From IMG/VR virus record IMGVR_UViG_3300045534_000133, positions 1 through 64,000 of that record: a stretch of 64,000 nt of DNA, one strand, 5' to 3'. Positions 50,027-58,476 of this stretch are shown here, piece after piece. The stretch comes from a virus. The notes under the pieces are model-generated. The model was not told where the DNA came from. It worked only from the letters and a program-made list of their open reading frames with translations, and did not search any database. A program made the position numbers and the translations under genes. The first letter of the stretch is position 1. Every line of letters begins with the position of its first letter.

Positions 50027-50146
50027 TTACGACGGCTCGACCGGGTGCCACTCGGTTGAGGTGTACCCGTTCTCGTCAACGAAGGAGCAGGCCTCCCAGA
50101 GAGCCCCGTCCTCCGCCAAGAAAAAGACCTGCCCTGTCTGGGTCAT
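50027..50146 (-). CDS. Small coupled protein (39 aa)
   Basis: ATG 50146 lies two bases after the stop of the 842-residue virion gene. Sequence starts MTQTGQVFFLAEDGALWEAC and ends with WHPVEPS. A tiny beta-type protein with acidic character; no signal or membrane segment. Coupling, good codon use and the immediate start of the tmRNA region after its stop support it. It may assist the virion protein or be virion associated. Confidence 0.62.
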   Translation of the reverse strand: MTQTGQVFFLAEDGALWEACSFVDENGYTSTEWHPVEPS

Positions 50147-50148
50147 GG

Positions 50149-52677
50149 CTAATCATGCGCTTTGATCAGAACGTAGCCGAGGGTCGCACCGGAGCCTGCC
50201 GTGGAGACACGGGCACGGAGAGCGGCAGCGTTTACGTCCGGCACGGTGACCTGAACGGTCGAAGATGCGACGCCGGTAAGCGGAGAGCCGATGGCGTACC
50301 ACGTCGCGCCGAAGTCGTCCGAACCTTCAAGCTGGAACGCCGGGGCGGTCGTGGTGATCGCACCCATATTGACGACAAGCTGGGTGGCGTTGCCGCAGTC
50401 ACGGGCCAGCAGAACAGGCGTGGTGCTGTTGCCGGTGTTCGGCGCGATAGAGCGGTCGATCAGTTGGCGCGTGTTGGGGAACGGCGCGTTCGATTGCAGA
50501 CGGTTGATCGCGCGGGTGAACGAAGGCGTCGTGCCACCGATAGTCTGCACATAGCGGATGCGGTTGCCGGTCACAGGCAGGAACGGGCTGCGATAAATGC
50601 CCGTCGCCGTGATGCGCGGGAAGTCATACACCGTGAACCAGTTGGTGCCCGCGTCGTCGCTTTCCTCGATACGAACATCCAGCGTCGGGTTCGTGCCGCT
50701 GACAACCGTGACCGGAATGTTCACCTGATAGGAAATGCCGAAGCCGGGCGTGACAGCGGCAACCGTGGCGGTCGTGGTAATGGCCGCAGAGGCAACGTCG
50801 GCCACTGAAGCCATCAGAGCAAGGTTGGCGGCACCGATGGTGTTCGCACCAGCCGGAAGCGCGTTTGTGATTCCGGTCACCGCCGTGATCGTGCCAGAAG
50901 ACACCGTAACAGCCGGGACGTTCTGGACCGCCACAGGGGCCGCGCCCGAGATATCGCCGGTCGGGCGGGCCAGCACCTCAACGCGCTGGCGTTCGTAGTC
51001 GAAGATGCGAACGAACGACATGCGGAAGCATGACCGCTTGATAACAGCGCCAGCCGAGTTGGTCAGGGCGAAATCAGCAGGGAGGGTGGCTGCAAACGCC
51101 GCCGTGCCGGGCACAAGGGTCAGAGCCGTGGTGGCCGAGTTGGCCACCTTCCACACCCCGTCAACGCCGAGGGTGGCCCCGTTGGTCACGTTGGTGATGC
51201 CTTCGGCGTTCACATAGTCGCCGATCAGCAGACCAGCCCACGCAGCAGCACCGGTGATCACCAGTTGCCGGGTGCCGTTCGTCAGGGTGGACAGGGTGAC
51301 GTTGACGCCGGAGTTGTTGATGACCCCGAGGGCCGACAGAAGGTTGCCGCCTTGCACCTTGGCGATGACGCCGCCGTAACCAGTGACCGTCGAGGCCGTG
51401 CCTATCACCATAGTGAAGGTGGTCGCGTCAACAACCGTGACAGCCGTGGCCGCGACGACGTTCGGGAAGGCAGCCGCCGCCGTGTTGCTGTTGCCGTAAT
51501 AGACGATCAGATCGCCAGTCGTCAGGCCGTGTGCCGTCGCCGTCGTGAAAGTGCCGGTCGTCGTGCCGGTCTTGACGACGCTAACCACCTTGGCGGTCAG
51601 CACAGTCAAGGACTTCGAGTTGTTCGCGCGGATGCGGAGCCGGTAGTTCACAGACGGGTCCGGGCACACCTGCGTCCGCAGCACTCGACCGACGGCCTGC
51701 ACCAAGCTGTCCACCGGGCTGTCAGCCGTCTGAACGCGGTCAGCTTGGAGGTTGAACCGGTATTCGGAAGTCGGCGAGAAGGCGTAGGCGTACGGGGAGT
51801 TGACCAGTTGCACCGACGCAGCCGTAGCAACCGTGATCGCGTGGTTGCCCAAGATCGTGCCCGAGGGCAGTACGTCGCCGCTCTCCGACCGAAGATAGAA
51901 ACTGGCGTTCGTGATCGTGGCGTTCTCGAAAATCTGCGACACGCCGTTCTGGGCGCGTCCAAGACGCTCGCGAGCAAAGACCGAGCCTTTCGCGCCGACC
52001 GGGTTCGTGATGGTCTGCGAAGGGATGGTGCCGCCCGGTCCTGCGGTGCAGGTAAACTGGCGCGGCGTCGGGGTTGAAGCCACCACCAGCGCCGGATAGT
52101 TGGCCAGTTGGTTCGAGCAACCGACGATGCCAATGGACTGACCGGGCACCAGCCCGTGATCTGCTGAGGTATCGACAGTCAGGATGGTCGTGGTTTGCGT
52201 GATCGACGAAATCGCAATGTCAGCCACGGCAGCCAGAGGCGTCTGTGTGTCCACAATTTCGACGGAGAACTCTTGCCCGAGCGTGGCCTGCGAACGGCTT
52301 GCCCCGTACGCGAGTTCAAGCGGCATCCCGAAGGTGTCGATGGTTTCGAGCGTGGTCTGGTTTCCTGCGTCCCAAGGGGACTTGGAGATCATCAGATACG
52401 ATGCGCTCGCCGCATTACCGTCAGTCTGGACAATATCGCCCGTGCCCGTGGTGCGCGTCCAGTTCGCCAGCGACGGGTCTTCAAACGCATCCCGGAACTT
52501 CGTCTTGATGTTTGAGGCGACCACATCAATCGGCGACGGGGCGACAATCGGAACAGGAGCGTGATCGGAGGCCAGAACAACCGAGCGCGAGTTTGCGCTG
52601 GCCAGAGGGCCATCAGCGTTCGGGATGTTGATGGCGACGACGTTTCCAGCGGCGTCCAGTACGTTCATGGTGGTCAT
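50149..52677 (-). CDS. Large virion-associated fibre/decoration protein (842 aa)
   Basis: Beta-rich, Thr/Val/Ala-rich, almost no Lys, as in extended phage fibres. Starts MTTMNVLDAAGNVVAINIPN. At least two E1-FCCH-like repeats are seen (SADHGLVPGQSIGIVG and ATAHGLTTGDLIVYYG, each followed by a TFTM/QFTC strand). C-terminal segments (VRIEESDDAGTNWFTVYDF, LEGSDDFGATWYAIGSPL) look like paired beta-sandwich domains. Encoded downstream of the portal and well apart from the tail tip genes, it may be a head fibre. No enzymatic motif seen. Confidence 0.75.
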   Translation of the reverse strand: MTTMNVLDAAGNVVAINIPNADGPLASANSRSVVLASDHAPVPIVAPSPIDVVASNIKTKFRDAFEDPSLANWTRTTGTGDIVQTDGNAASASYLMISKSPWDAGNQTTLETIDTFGMPLELAYGASRSQATLGQEFSVEIVDTQTPLAAVADIAISSITQTTTILTVDTSADHGLVPGQSIGIVGCSNQLANYPALVVASTPTPRQFTCTAGPGGTIPSQTITNPVGAKGSVFARERLGRAQNGVSQIFENATITNASFYLRSESGDVLPSGTILGNHAITVATAASVQLVNSPYAYAFSPTSEYRFNLQADRVQTADSPVDSLVQAVGRVLRTQVCPDPSVNYRLRIRANNSKSLTVLTAKVVSVVKTGTTTGTFTTATAHGLTTGDLIVYYGNSNTAAAAFPNVVAATAVTVVDATTFTMVIGTASTVTGYGGVIAKVQGGNLLSALGVINNSGVNVTLSTLTNGTRQLVITGAAAWAGLLIGDYVNAEGITNVTNGATLGVDGVWKVANSATTALTLVPGTAAFAATLPADFALTNSAGAVIKRSCFRMSFVRIFDYERQRVEVLARPTGDISGAAPVAVQNVPAVTVSSGTITAVTGITNALPAGANTIGAANLALMASVADVASAAITTTATVAAVTPGFGISYQVNIPVTVVSGTNPTLDVRIEESDDAGTNWFTVYDFPRITATGIYRSPFLPVTGNRIRYVQTIGGTTPSFTRAINRLQSNAPFPNTRQLIDRSIAPNTGNSTTPVLLARDCGNATQLVVNMGAITTTAPAFQLEGSDDFGATWYAIGSPLTGVASSTVQVTVPDVNAAALRARVSTAGSGATLGYVLIKAHD

Positions 52678-52689
52678 GTCAGGGCGTCC

Positions 52690-53010
52690 CTAGAGTTCGT
52701 CGATGATAAGGGCGACGTATTGCGAGTTGGCCGCCACGTTGAAGGCCGTTTTGGGTGGGGCGTATTCCCCAAGCCCGACCGCCGCCAGTCGGGCCTCCCA
52801 ACCGCCTTTGAAGCCAGCGTTGTCACCGGCCGTGCGACGTTCCCAAGACCCCTTCACGCTTCTCGGAAAGAGATTTGCGACGCGCCGAGGCCAGCTACCC
52901 TGACCAGCCGTGCTGGTGCCGACTGCAATGGCCGCCCGGCGCCGCCAAGAGCCTTTTCCAGCAGCCCCGGCCCCTGCATTTTCCGCGATCTGCCGCCAAT
53001 AGCTTTTCAT
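52690..53010 (-). CDS. Hypothetical protein with GSWxRR repeats (106 aa)
   Basis: Five similar units are visible: SYWRQIAENAG, GSWRRRAAIAVG, GSWPRRVANLF, GSWERRTAGDN and GGWEARLAAVG, each a Trp-Arg-rich short helix. The rest ends AANSQYVALIIDEL. This motif occurs at the ends of phage structural proteins in my memory, but the function is not known. It lies 13 bases upstream of the fibre gene and is likely an attachment or chaperone protein. Confidence 0.7.
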   Translation of the reverse strand: MKSYWRQIAENAGAGAAGKGSWRRRAAIAVGTSTAGQGSWPRRVANLFPRSVKGSWERRTAGDNAGFKGGWEARLAAVGLGEYAPPKTAFNVAANSQYVALIIDEL

Positions 53011-53063
53011 GTCGCCACGGTCCCCGAACCTGCAGGTCTTTGACCGGGCTTACCGGCGTTCGC

Positions 53064-53098
53064 GCGTCTCGTCTAGGCTTCCGTTTGAAACGAGACGC
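53064..53098. repeat. 9-bp inverted repeat in a gene gap
   Basis: GCGTCTCGT (53064-53072) and ACGAGACGC (53090-53098) are exact inverted copies separated by 17 bases, in the 97-base gap between two leftward genes. No T-run; either an attenuating hairpin or a protein-binding site. Confidence 0.5.
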
Positions 53099-53107
53099 CC
53101 GTTTTCC

Positions 53108-53419
53108 TCACCCCACCGAGCCCATACTGGCGACGATCTGGGCCCGAAAATCTTCCCACTGCGATGCTGACATGACGACGCGCTGGGTGAGCCCCGGCTT
53201 GACGTGCTTGTGGCGCTGGGGTTTGACGGCCGTGCCCCTACAGAACCCGCTGCAGGTGTCGCTGGAGGGGTAGCAGGTGACGCCGCACTGGCGGGATTCG
53301 TCCATATCCTCCCCCGCCGGGCGCATCGTGATCGCCACCTCTCCGCTCTCAAGGACGGTGATGTTGACGAACGCCGGGAACTCTCCGGGCGCCGTGTAGG
53401 ACGACACGCAACCGCTCAT
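53108..53419 (-). CDS. Hypothetical Cys-containing protein next to portal (103 aa)
   Basis: ATG 53419 overlaps the portal stop (TGATG). Starts MSGCVSSYTAPGEFPAFVNI and has GVTCYPSSDTCSGFCRG, so four nearby Cys could bind a metal or form disulfides. Ends with a helix (ASQWEDFRAQIVASMG). A longer frame into the portal gene is only a shadow. Confidence 0.7.
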   Translation of the reverse strand: MSGCVSSYTAPGEFPAFVNITVLESGEVAITMRPAGEDMDESRQCGVTCYPSSDTCSGFCRGTAVKPQRHKHVKPGLTQRVVMSASQWEDFRAQIVASMGSVG

Positions 53420-54975
53420 CACTCCCCCCAATCGGCAATGCCGTTCATGTCGCTGTCGGTCTGCGGAACCGACATGCCAGCGCCGCGCTCTGGGGATGCA
53501 GCAGCGGCAGCAGCGGCCTTTTGCTGTTCCTGCTGCTGCTGCCACGCCGTGGATGGCAAGGGCTTGCCGTCCGGCCCGAGCGTCATGCCGGGCATGCCCC
53601 CGCCGCGCAGGTTGAAGTCCTCGCTGCCCTCCTCCGGCGCCTGCGGCAGGTTCGCCATCTCGCGCAGCTTGTTCTCCAGTTCCCGGTCGGGGAACATCGG
53701 GGCGCCAGCACCGGCCAGAGAGGTGATGAAGCCCGCCAGCATGGTGAGGTCCGGGCGCTCCACATCCTCAACGTGGAACTTGGGCATGGTCGTCTGGTCC
53801 ATACCGTTGACGGCCCACAGGGCAGGCAGAACCGTGCGGTTGAGTTCGGCCACCGTCATTTTGAGGAAAGCGCCGAGCGCCTGCCCGAACAGGGCCGTCT
53901 TGTCGCTCGACAGGGCGAACGACCCGACCGCCGACTGACCGAGGAAAATGAAATCGGCGAGCGCGGACATGGCGATCTGCCGGTCATACCGCTCCAGCAC
54001 CTTCGTGGTGTCGGTGCGAGCGGAGCCGCCGGTGGACAGCAAGGTGAAGTCGAACCGGTATTTGCCCTGTGCGTCGGTTTCTGACGGCAGGACGAGGCCT
54101 TCGTTGGTGTCGCGGCGGACACCCTTCACAAGGGCCTGATAGGCGGCAAACACGGCCTTCTCTGCCGGGTCCGCGTCGGCGTCCATGTACTCGACCGGGA
54201 TGCGCGCGAGCGGCAGGCCCGCCATGTCGCGCTCAACCCCGACCGCCTCGATCTCCTCGATACGCCGCTTGAAGTACCACGGGCGGTAGGCGTTCCGCAG
54301 GATGGACCGGCCCTCTGGATTGTTCATCGCATCCGAGGTGCGGAACAGGACCATCTTCTCCATGGGGATGTAAAGCTGGACGCCGGTGTAGGGCTGCTGC
54401 CATGCGCCCAAAATCCGCCCGCTGGCGTCGTCGATATCCCACCGGACGATCGTGGCCTGTGCCCGGCCGGGAAGGCCGCGCAGGCCGATCTTGTTGTCAT
54501 TGAAGCGACTGTGGCGTGTCGGGTCCGCCTCATCCGGGCCCACGCGCTTTTTCCAAAGCATCTCGTGTAGGGAGAAGCCATAGATGAACATGGTGCTGAT
54601 CTCGGTCATCAGGCTCTCGACCGGCCGTTCCATGTCGTCGAACACCTCCTCGACGAACTTGGCCGCATCCTCCGCCTCTGGCGTCTCGTCAGCAGGCTGA
54701 ACGGTGTATGCAACGGACCGGAAAAGGGCCTGCAGCGCAAAGAGCAGACTGCCGACGACCGGGCAGTTGTCGCTCATCTCTTTGTAAACGCGACGGCCGC
54801 GCTGGCCACGCAGTTCGGCCAGCAGTTCCTCGTCAACATAGCCGGACGACTGGCGCAGGCCGGTCTGGCCCATCACAGAGGTGTCGAATCGGGTCACGCC
54901 CGGCTTGCGCGCGGCGCCCGGGGCCATGCCCTTGATATCAGGGTCTCGTCCAGTGGTGGCCTTATTCGTTGCCAT
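53419..54975 (-). CDS. Portal protein (Mu gp29-like)
   Basis: 518 residues. YKEMSDNCPVVGSLLFALQA, VESLMTEISTMFIYGFSLHE, VLFRTSDAMNNPEGRSILRN and YRPWYFKRRIEEIEAVGVER are typical of the DUF935/gp29 portal family. The C-terminus is Gln/Ala-rich and probably disordered. Forms the 12-mer through which DNA enters and exits. ATG 54975 is preferred over 54981 because AGAGGG is 8 bases upstream of it. Confidence 0.9.
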   Translation of the reverse strand: MATNKATTGRDPDIKGMAPGAARKPGVTRFDTSVMGQTGLRQSSGYVDEELLAELRGQRGRRVYKEMSDNCPVVGSLLFALQALFRSVAYTVQPADETPEAEDAAKFVEEVFDDMERPVESLMTEISTMFIYGFSLHEMLWKKRVGPDEADPTRHSRFNDNKIGLRGLPGRAQATIVRWDIDDASGRILGAWQQPYTGVQLYIPMEKMVLFRTSDAMNNPEGRSILRNAYRPWYFKRRIEEIEAVGVERDMAGLPLARIPVEYMDADADPAEKAVFAAYQALVKGVRRDTNEGLVLPSETDAQGKYRFDFTLLSTGGSARTDTTKVLERYDRQIAMSALADFIFLGQSAVGSFALSSDKTALFGQALGAFLKMTVAELNRTVLPALWAVNGMDQTTMPKFHVEDVERPDLTMLAGFITSLAGAGAPMFPDRELENKLREMANLPQAPEEGSEDFNLRGGGMPGMTLGPDGKPLPSTAWQQQQEQQKAAAAAAASPERGAGMSVPQTDSDMNGIADWGE

Positions 54976-56377
54976 TACCATAGCCCTCTTGCGCCACGCC
55001 GAACCACGGGACAGCGCGCACTATGCCAGCGGGCGCGACTCGTTTCACCCCTGTGGGATAGAGACGCCGATACTGCTCTTGCGCAAGAGCAAGGGCCATC
55101 ACGCAGTCGTCGTGAAAACCTTCGGGAGCCGTGTAGCGTGTGCCGGTCCGGGTATGCTCGAACTCGAAAATCTCCAGTTCCTCGACAAGGTGCTGACCGG
55201 CGCCCTCTTTCACGATGCCAATGAGGCCGCCTTGGATGGCGTTGGCCAAGCCCTCCATCAGGTGCTGCTTTGACTTCATGGAGAACAGGTAGCCCTCCGC
55301 GCGGCTGGCCTTGGCCACGATGTTCTGGACGACGACAGAGCCGAGGCCGGTGGAGTCGACCAGCGCTGGCCTGCGGCCGATGATCTGGGTGACGCGCTCC
55401 TGTGTGAAGGGCCAGCCCGTCTTGTTCCAGCGCTCGATACCCGTCATGTCGCCGAAGCGATCGAGCCCCACCACGACCGTGTAGTCCCGCGTGTCGCCGA
55501 GATCGACGCCAAAAACAACGGTCTTTTCCTCGCTTAGGGACGGCATGATGCAGCGCTGGATGTTGGCGATGCCGAAGGGGTTTTCCCCGTCCTCGCTGCC
55601 TTCGGCGAGGTAGAGTTCAAGAAAGACCGCGTCGGGCAACATGGACTTGGCCTGCCGCACCTCGTCAAAGCTGATCACCCCGCCCTTGGCCGCGTCCCAC
55701 GCGGTGATCTTGCGGTAGGACATATCCGGGGCGCCCATCTGGGCCTTCCGGCTCATCTTGTAGAACCAGTTCCCCCGGCCCTTGACGTTCCCAATGATGC
55801 GGACCGGGCCGCGCGTGGCCGTCAGCGTTGACCGGATGGCGAAAAAGGCGGCCTCTCGCATGCGGGATGCCTCGTCGATCACGACCGCGTAAACGTCGTC
55901 CCCATACAGGTTGTCCGGTTTTTCTGCAGACCGGAAACGCATCACTGCATCGTGGAAAAGCACGATGACGTTGTCCGTGTCGTTCGTGGACTTGATCATC
56001 CACGGCTTCAACGCCCGCTTCATCCGGCTGTAGGCGATCTTGGCTTGGGCATAGACCGGGGCCACCCACCAATACTCTCGACCCGCGCCAACGCCGAGGA
56101 CCGCCTGCTCTGCCAGCCACGCCATGCAGCCGACGGTCTTCCCCGCCTTTGTGGACGCCTCACACAGGCCGAAGCGTGCGGTTCGTCCATTCAGGTCAGG
56201 GCACAGGAACAAGGCTTCCCACTGGGCCGTGTAAAGCGGCGGTCGGCGCCACCGATATCGTTTGCCGTTATGCTCGACGATCTGGGTGAACTCCGGCGCC
56301 TTTTGCAGGTCGCCCGGCGGGTTCAGCCCGCTGTCGATCTCCGCGAGCAGAATCTCGGTCTCGGGTGAAGCCGTCAT
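54962..56377 (-). CDS. terL: Large terminase subunit
   Basis: 471 residues. ATPase: Walker A EASTKAGKT near residue 77, Walker B AVVIDEASRM near 166 with the coupling motif IIGNVKGRG. Nuclease: GVDLGDTRDYTVVVG near 289, VDSTGLG near 346 and FHDDCVMALALA near 440 supply the acidic residues. Cuts concatemers and drives packaging with TerS. Overlaps TerS by ATGA. Confidence 0.95.
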   Translation of the reverse strand: MTASPETEILLAEIDSGLNPPGDLQKAPEFTQIVEHNGKRYRWRRPPLYTAQWEALFLCPDLNGRTARFGLCEASTKAGKTVGCMAWLAEQAVLGVGAGREYWWVAPVYAQAKIAYSRMKRALKPWMIKSTNDTDNVIVLFHDAVMRFRSAEKPDNLYGDDVYAVVIDEASRMREAAFFAIRSTLTATRGPVRIIGNVKGRGNWFYKMSRKAQMGAPDMSYRKITAWDAAKGGVISFDEVRQAKSMLPDAVFLELYLAEGSEDGENPFGIANIQRCIMPSLSEEKTVVFGVDLGDTRDYTVVVGLDRFGDMTGIERWNKTGWPFTQERVTQIIGRRPALVDSTGLGSVVVQNIVAKASRAEGYLFSMKSKQHLMEGLANAIQGGLIGIVKEGAGQHLVEELEIFEFEHTRTGTRYTAPEGFHDDCVMALALAQEQYRRLYPTGVKRVAPAGIVRAVPWFGVAQEGYGNGNE

Positions 56378-57363
56378 GCCAGACCAGTTTCTCGCGCCAA
56401 CTTTTCAGCAGCAATCTGCTCATCGGTCAGTTCATAACCGTCAGCACTCAACGGCCGCTCTGGCACTCCCAACACCATCTCCATCTCGATGATGCCGTCC
56501 TCATCCGGCTCCGGCTCGCGCGTCTGGCGACGGTTGGCGATCGCTGCAGCCGACTGGCCCATCACACCCCGCGCGGTCACGGACAAGTCGAGTGGGCCGG
56601 AGTTGTCACGCACCGCCGTGAACGGCTTGTCAGCAGACCCGAACCCCCGCAACCGCTTCTCCGCGATGAACTTGGCCGCCTTGAAGTCTCCGGCCAGCCC
56701 CATCGTGGCCATGCGGATGGCCAGCTTTCCGCTCATCTGGGCGTGGGCCTCGGCCATCGTCACCCTGTAGCACCGGTACAGGGTCTCCATGCTCACCCGG
56801 AGATACAGGGCGATCTCCTCATCATTCTGACCGGCATAGCGCAAAGCCATCACCTGCGCCTCTGTGGCTGGCGTGGCCTCGTGGTGCAGACCGCGATAGC
56901 GGGCCGTGGCTGGCGTGTCGAAAGGGACCGGCGCATCCATCAGACCGGCAAACTCCGCCTTATCAAGGACCACCCCTTCGTGCGCGCGTGCGTGCGCGTG
57001 CGTGGGCGCCTGCGCTGTGTGCGCCTGCGAAGCACCGGGAGGCGCGGCGGCTGGGGGGGCTTCGGTGATGAGGTGCGCCATTCCAGACGGGCTGACGATC
57101 TGGGCGGCGACGCCGGGCGAGGCGAGGCGTGCGGGTTCCTCGATCATTTGGGTGGTGTCACCGATATGATCGGGCCGGGCAAGGACGGTTTCGAGCGGGG
57201 CGTTGCGGAGTGCTTCGCGCTTGGCGGCTTCGGCGGCGACCATGGCGGCGTGTTCTGCTTTTTTCCGGGCGGAGCGCTGGGCCCGTGTTTCCTTGACGGG
57301 CGGCTGGGCAGGAGCAGGACTTGCCGTACCCACCTTTGTCGCCTTTGCCTTTCTCGTAGCCAT
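56374..57363 (-). CDS. terS: Small terminase subunit-like protein
   Basis: 329 residues, larger than usual. A basic Ala/Lys-rich N-terminus and a Pro/Ala/His stretch (PTHAHARAHEG) precede a helix-turn-helix (QVMALRYAGQNDEEIALYLR) that fits DNA recognition by TerS, then a helix (AIRMATMGLAGDFKAAKFIA) and an acidic tail. Start ATG 57363 has GGGGGAGA upstream; a longer frame to 57666 runs through the divergent promoter region. The His/Ala stretch is encoded by a GTGCGC-rich simple repeat (about 56980-57030). Confidence 0.78.
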   Translation of the reverse strand: MATRKAKATKVGTASPAPAQPPVKETRAQRSARKKAEHAAMVAAEAAKREALRNAPLETVLARPDHIGDTTQMIEEPARLASPGVAAQIVSPSGMAHLITEAPPAAAPPGASQAHTAQAPTHAHARAHEGVVLDKAEFAGLMDAPVPFDTPATARYRGLHHEATPATEAQVMALRYAGQNDEEIALYLRVSMETLYRCYRVTMAEAHAQMSGKLAIRMATMGLAGDFKAAKFIAEKRLRGFGSADKPFTAVRDNSGPLDLSVTARGVMGQSAAAIANRRQTREPEPDEDGIIEMEMVLGVPERPLSADGYELTDEQIAAEKLARETGLA

Positions 57364-57603
57364 GCCTGATCTCCCCCGGCTTCGCCTCTCCCGCCCCCCC
57401 GCTGCGCGGTGATCATGGGAGTCGCGCGTTCCTGTGTGTTCTCTCATATCGCACAGGCTTGAGCGCGCGTCATGGCTTAGGTGTGGGAAGCGGGCGCAAA
57501 GAAAATGTTGGTGGGTTGATAAAAAGCGCTTGCGGGCTTCCCACGCTCTAGCTATAAACGGTCTGTAGCCCGGGAAGCGGGCCGAAACCTTGGGAACCGA
57601 AAA
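57364..57603. promoter_or_regulatory. Divergent promoter region between TerS and rightward genes
   Basis: 240 bases without a gene. Rightward: TTGCGG (57530-57535), a 15-base spacer and GCTATAAA (57551-57558), with the octamer GCTCTAGC at 57545-57552, precede the gene at 57604. Leftward: the ribosome site of TerS is clear but I do not see a convincing promoter; the packaging genes may need a phage or late factor. Confidence 0.55.
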
Positions 57604-57813
57604 ATGCAAATCGAACTGACAGAAGGCGAACTGGGCACCCTGCAGATGGGCCTCGCCGCCTACCATGACTGGCTGAAAACGCAGCTTCGCAAAGGCGTGA
57701 CCGGCGATCAGGAGTACTTCATGGCGGAGGTGGGCCGCGTAAGCCGCGCTGGCGCCACCCTGAACGCGGCGGCGAGAAAGCTGCAGCCTGCTTGGGCCGT
57801 CGAGGCCGCCTGA
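57604..57813 (+). CDS. Hypothetical protein (69 aa)
   Basis: ATG 57604 follows CTTGGGAACCGAAAA. A helical protein (EGELGTLQMGLAAYHDWLKT, AEVGRVSRAGATLNAAARK). First gene of the rightward block, behind a good promoter-like site. After its stop comes a GC hairpin (CCGGGGGC, GCCCCC) without T-run. Function unknown. Confidence 0.72.
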   Translation: MQIELTEGELGTLQMGLAAYHDWLKTQLRKGVTGDQEYFMAEVGRVSRAGATLNAAARKLQPAWAVEAA

Positions 57814-57865
57814 ACCCGGGGGCTCCGGCCCCCACCCTTCCCTTCCCCTTCACAGGAAAACAAAC

Positions 57866-58156
57866 ATGACCGCTATCACCCTTCAAGCCACCGCGTGCGA
57901 GTTCGAGAACACCGCGACGGGGTTCCGCGTCACGCGGTTCGAGATGATGAAAATGGGCCGCCTTGCTCGCGAAGACCACGAGATCACCAAGGCCGCCGAA
58001 GTGCAGCCGCTGGCCAACGCCCTGCGCGCCCGGCTGGAGGCCGAACACCCGGGCCAATCGTTCTTCGTGTCGCACTCGCTGCGCCGGGGGGAGCGGGCAC
58101 CTGCAGGGTATCGCAAGCTGCCGCACCGGCTGGCCGAAGTCGATTGCCACGCCTGA
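57866..58156 (+). CDS. Hypothetical protein (96 aa)
   Basis: ATG 57866 follows CTTCACAGGAAAAC. Beta strands (ITLQATACEFENTATGFRVT) then a helix and a basic segment (FFVSHSLRRGERAPAGY). No family recognised. Overlaps the next start by one base. Confidence 0.7.
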   Translation: MTAITLQATACEFENTATGFRVTRFEMMKMGRLAREDHEITKAAEVQPLANALRARLEAEHPGQSFFVSHSLRRGERAPAGYRKLPHRLAEVDCHA

Positions 58157-58410
58157 TGAAACGCACCCTTGAAAACGCCCTCCGCTACGACGCCCGCTCC
58201 GGCTCTCTGCTGGACGACATGATCGCTCACGGGCTGCTGTATGACGCGGCCCGGGGCGGCGATCAGGCTGCCGCAGACAAGCTGCGCGAAGTCGAGGGCT
58301 TTATGCGGTGCGAAACCATCAGCCGCAAGGCGGTGCCCGGCGATGACGACTGGGGCACGCCCGTCGGCGACACCTTCGCCCCGCGCGGCATCACCAGAGT
58401 CCACGCCTAA
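58156..58410 (+). CDS. Hypothetical protein (84 aa)
   Basis: ATG 58156 overlaps the upstream stop (TGATG). Helical, with SGSLLDDMIAHGLLYDAARG and DKLREVEGFMRCETI, then an Asp-rich loop (GDDDWGTPVGD). No family recognised. Confidence 0.68.
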   Translation: MKRTLENALRYDARSGSLLDDMIAHGLLYDAARGGDQAAADKLREVEGFMRCETISRKAVPGDDDWGTPVGDTFAPRGITRVHA

Positions 58411-58476
58411 CCCCCCCCTTTTCGTGCCTACCCGGCCGGGCGGGTTTCCCGGACCACCTTTTCACAGGACACCAAC

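Noticed and set aside
53050-53352. Leftward 100-codon frame near the portal
   Set aside because: Overlaps the better-supported gene at 53108-53419 in another frame and is Arg/Ser-rich, like a shadow.
56970-57030. Simple GTGCGC-type repeat as an origin or Z-DNA site
   Set aside because: It is in frame within the small terminase gene and encodes a His/Ala linker; no other origin features are near.
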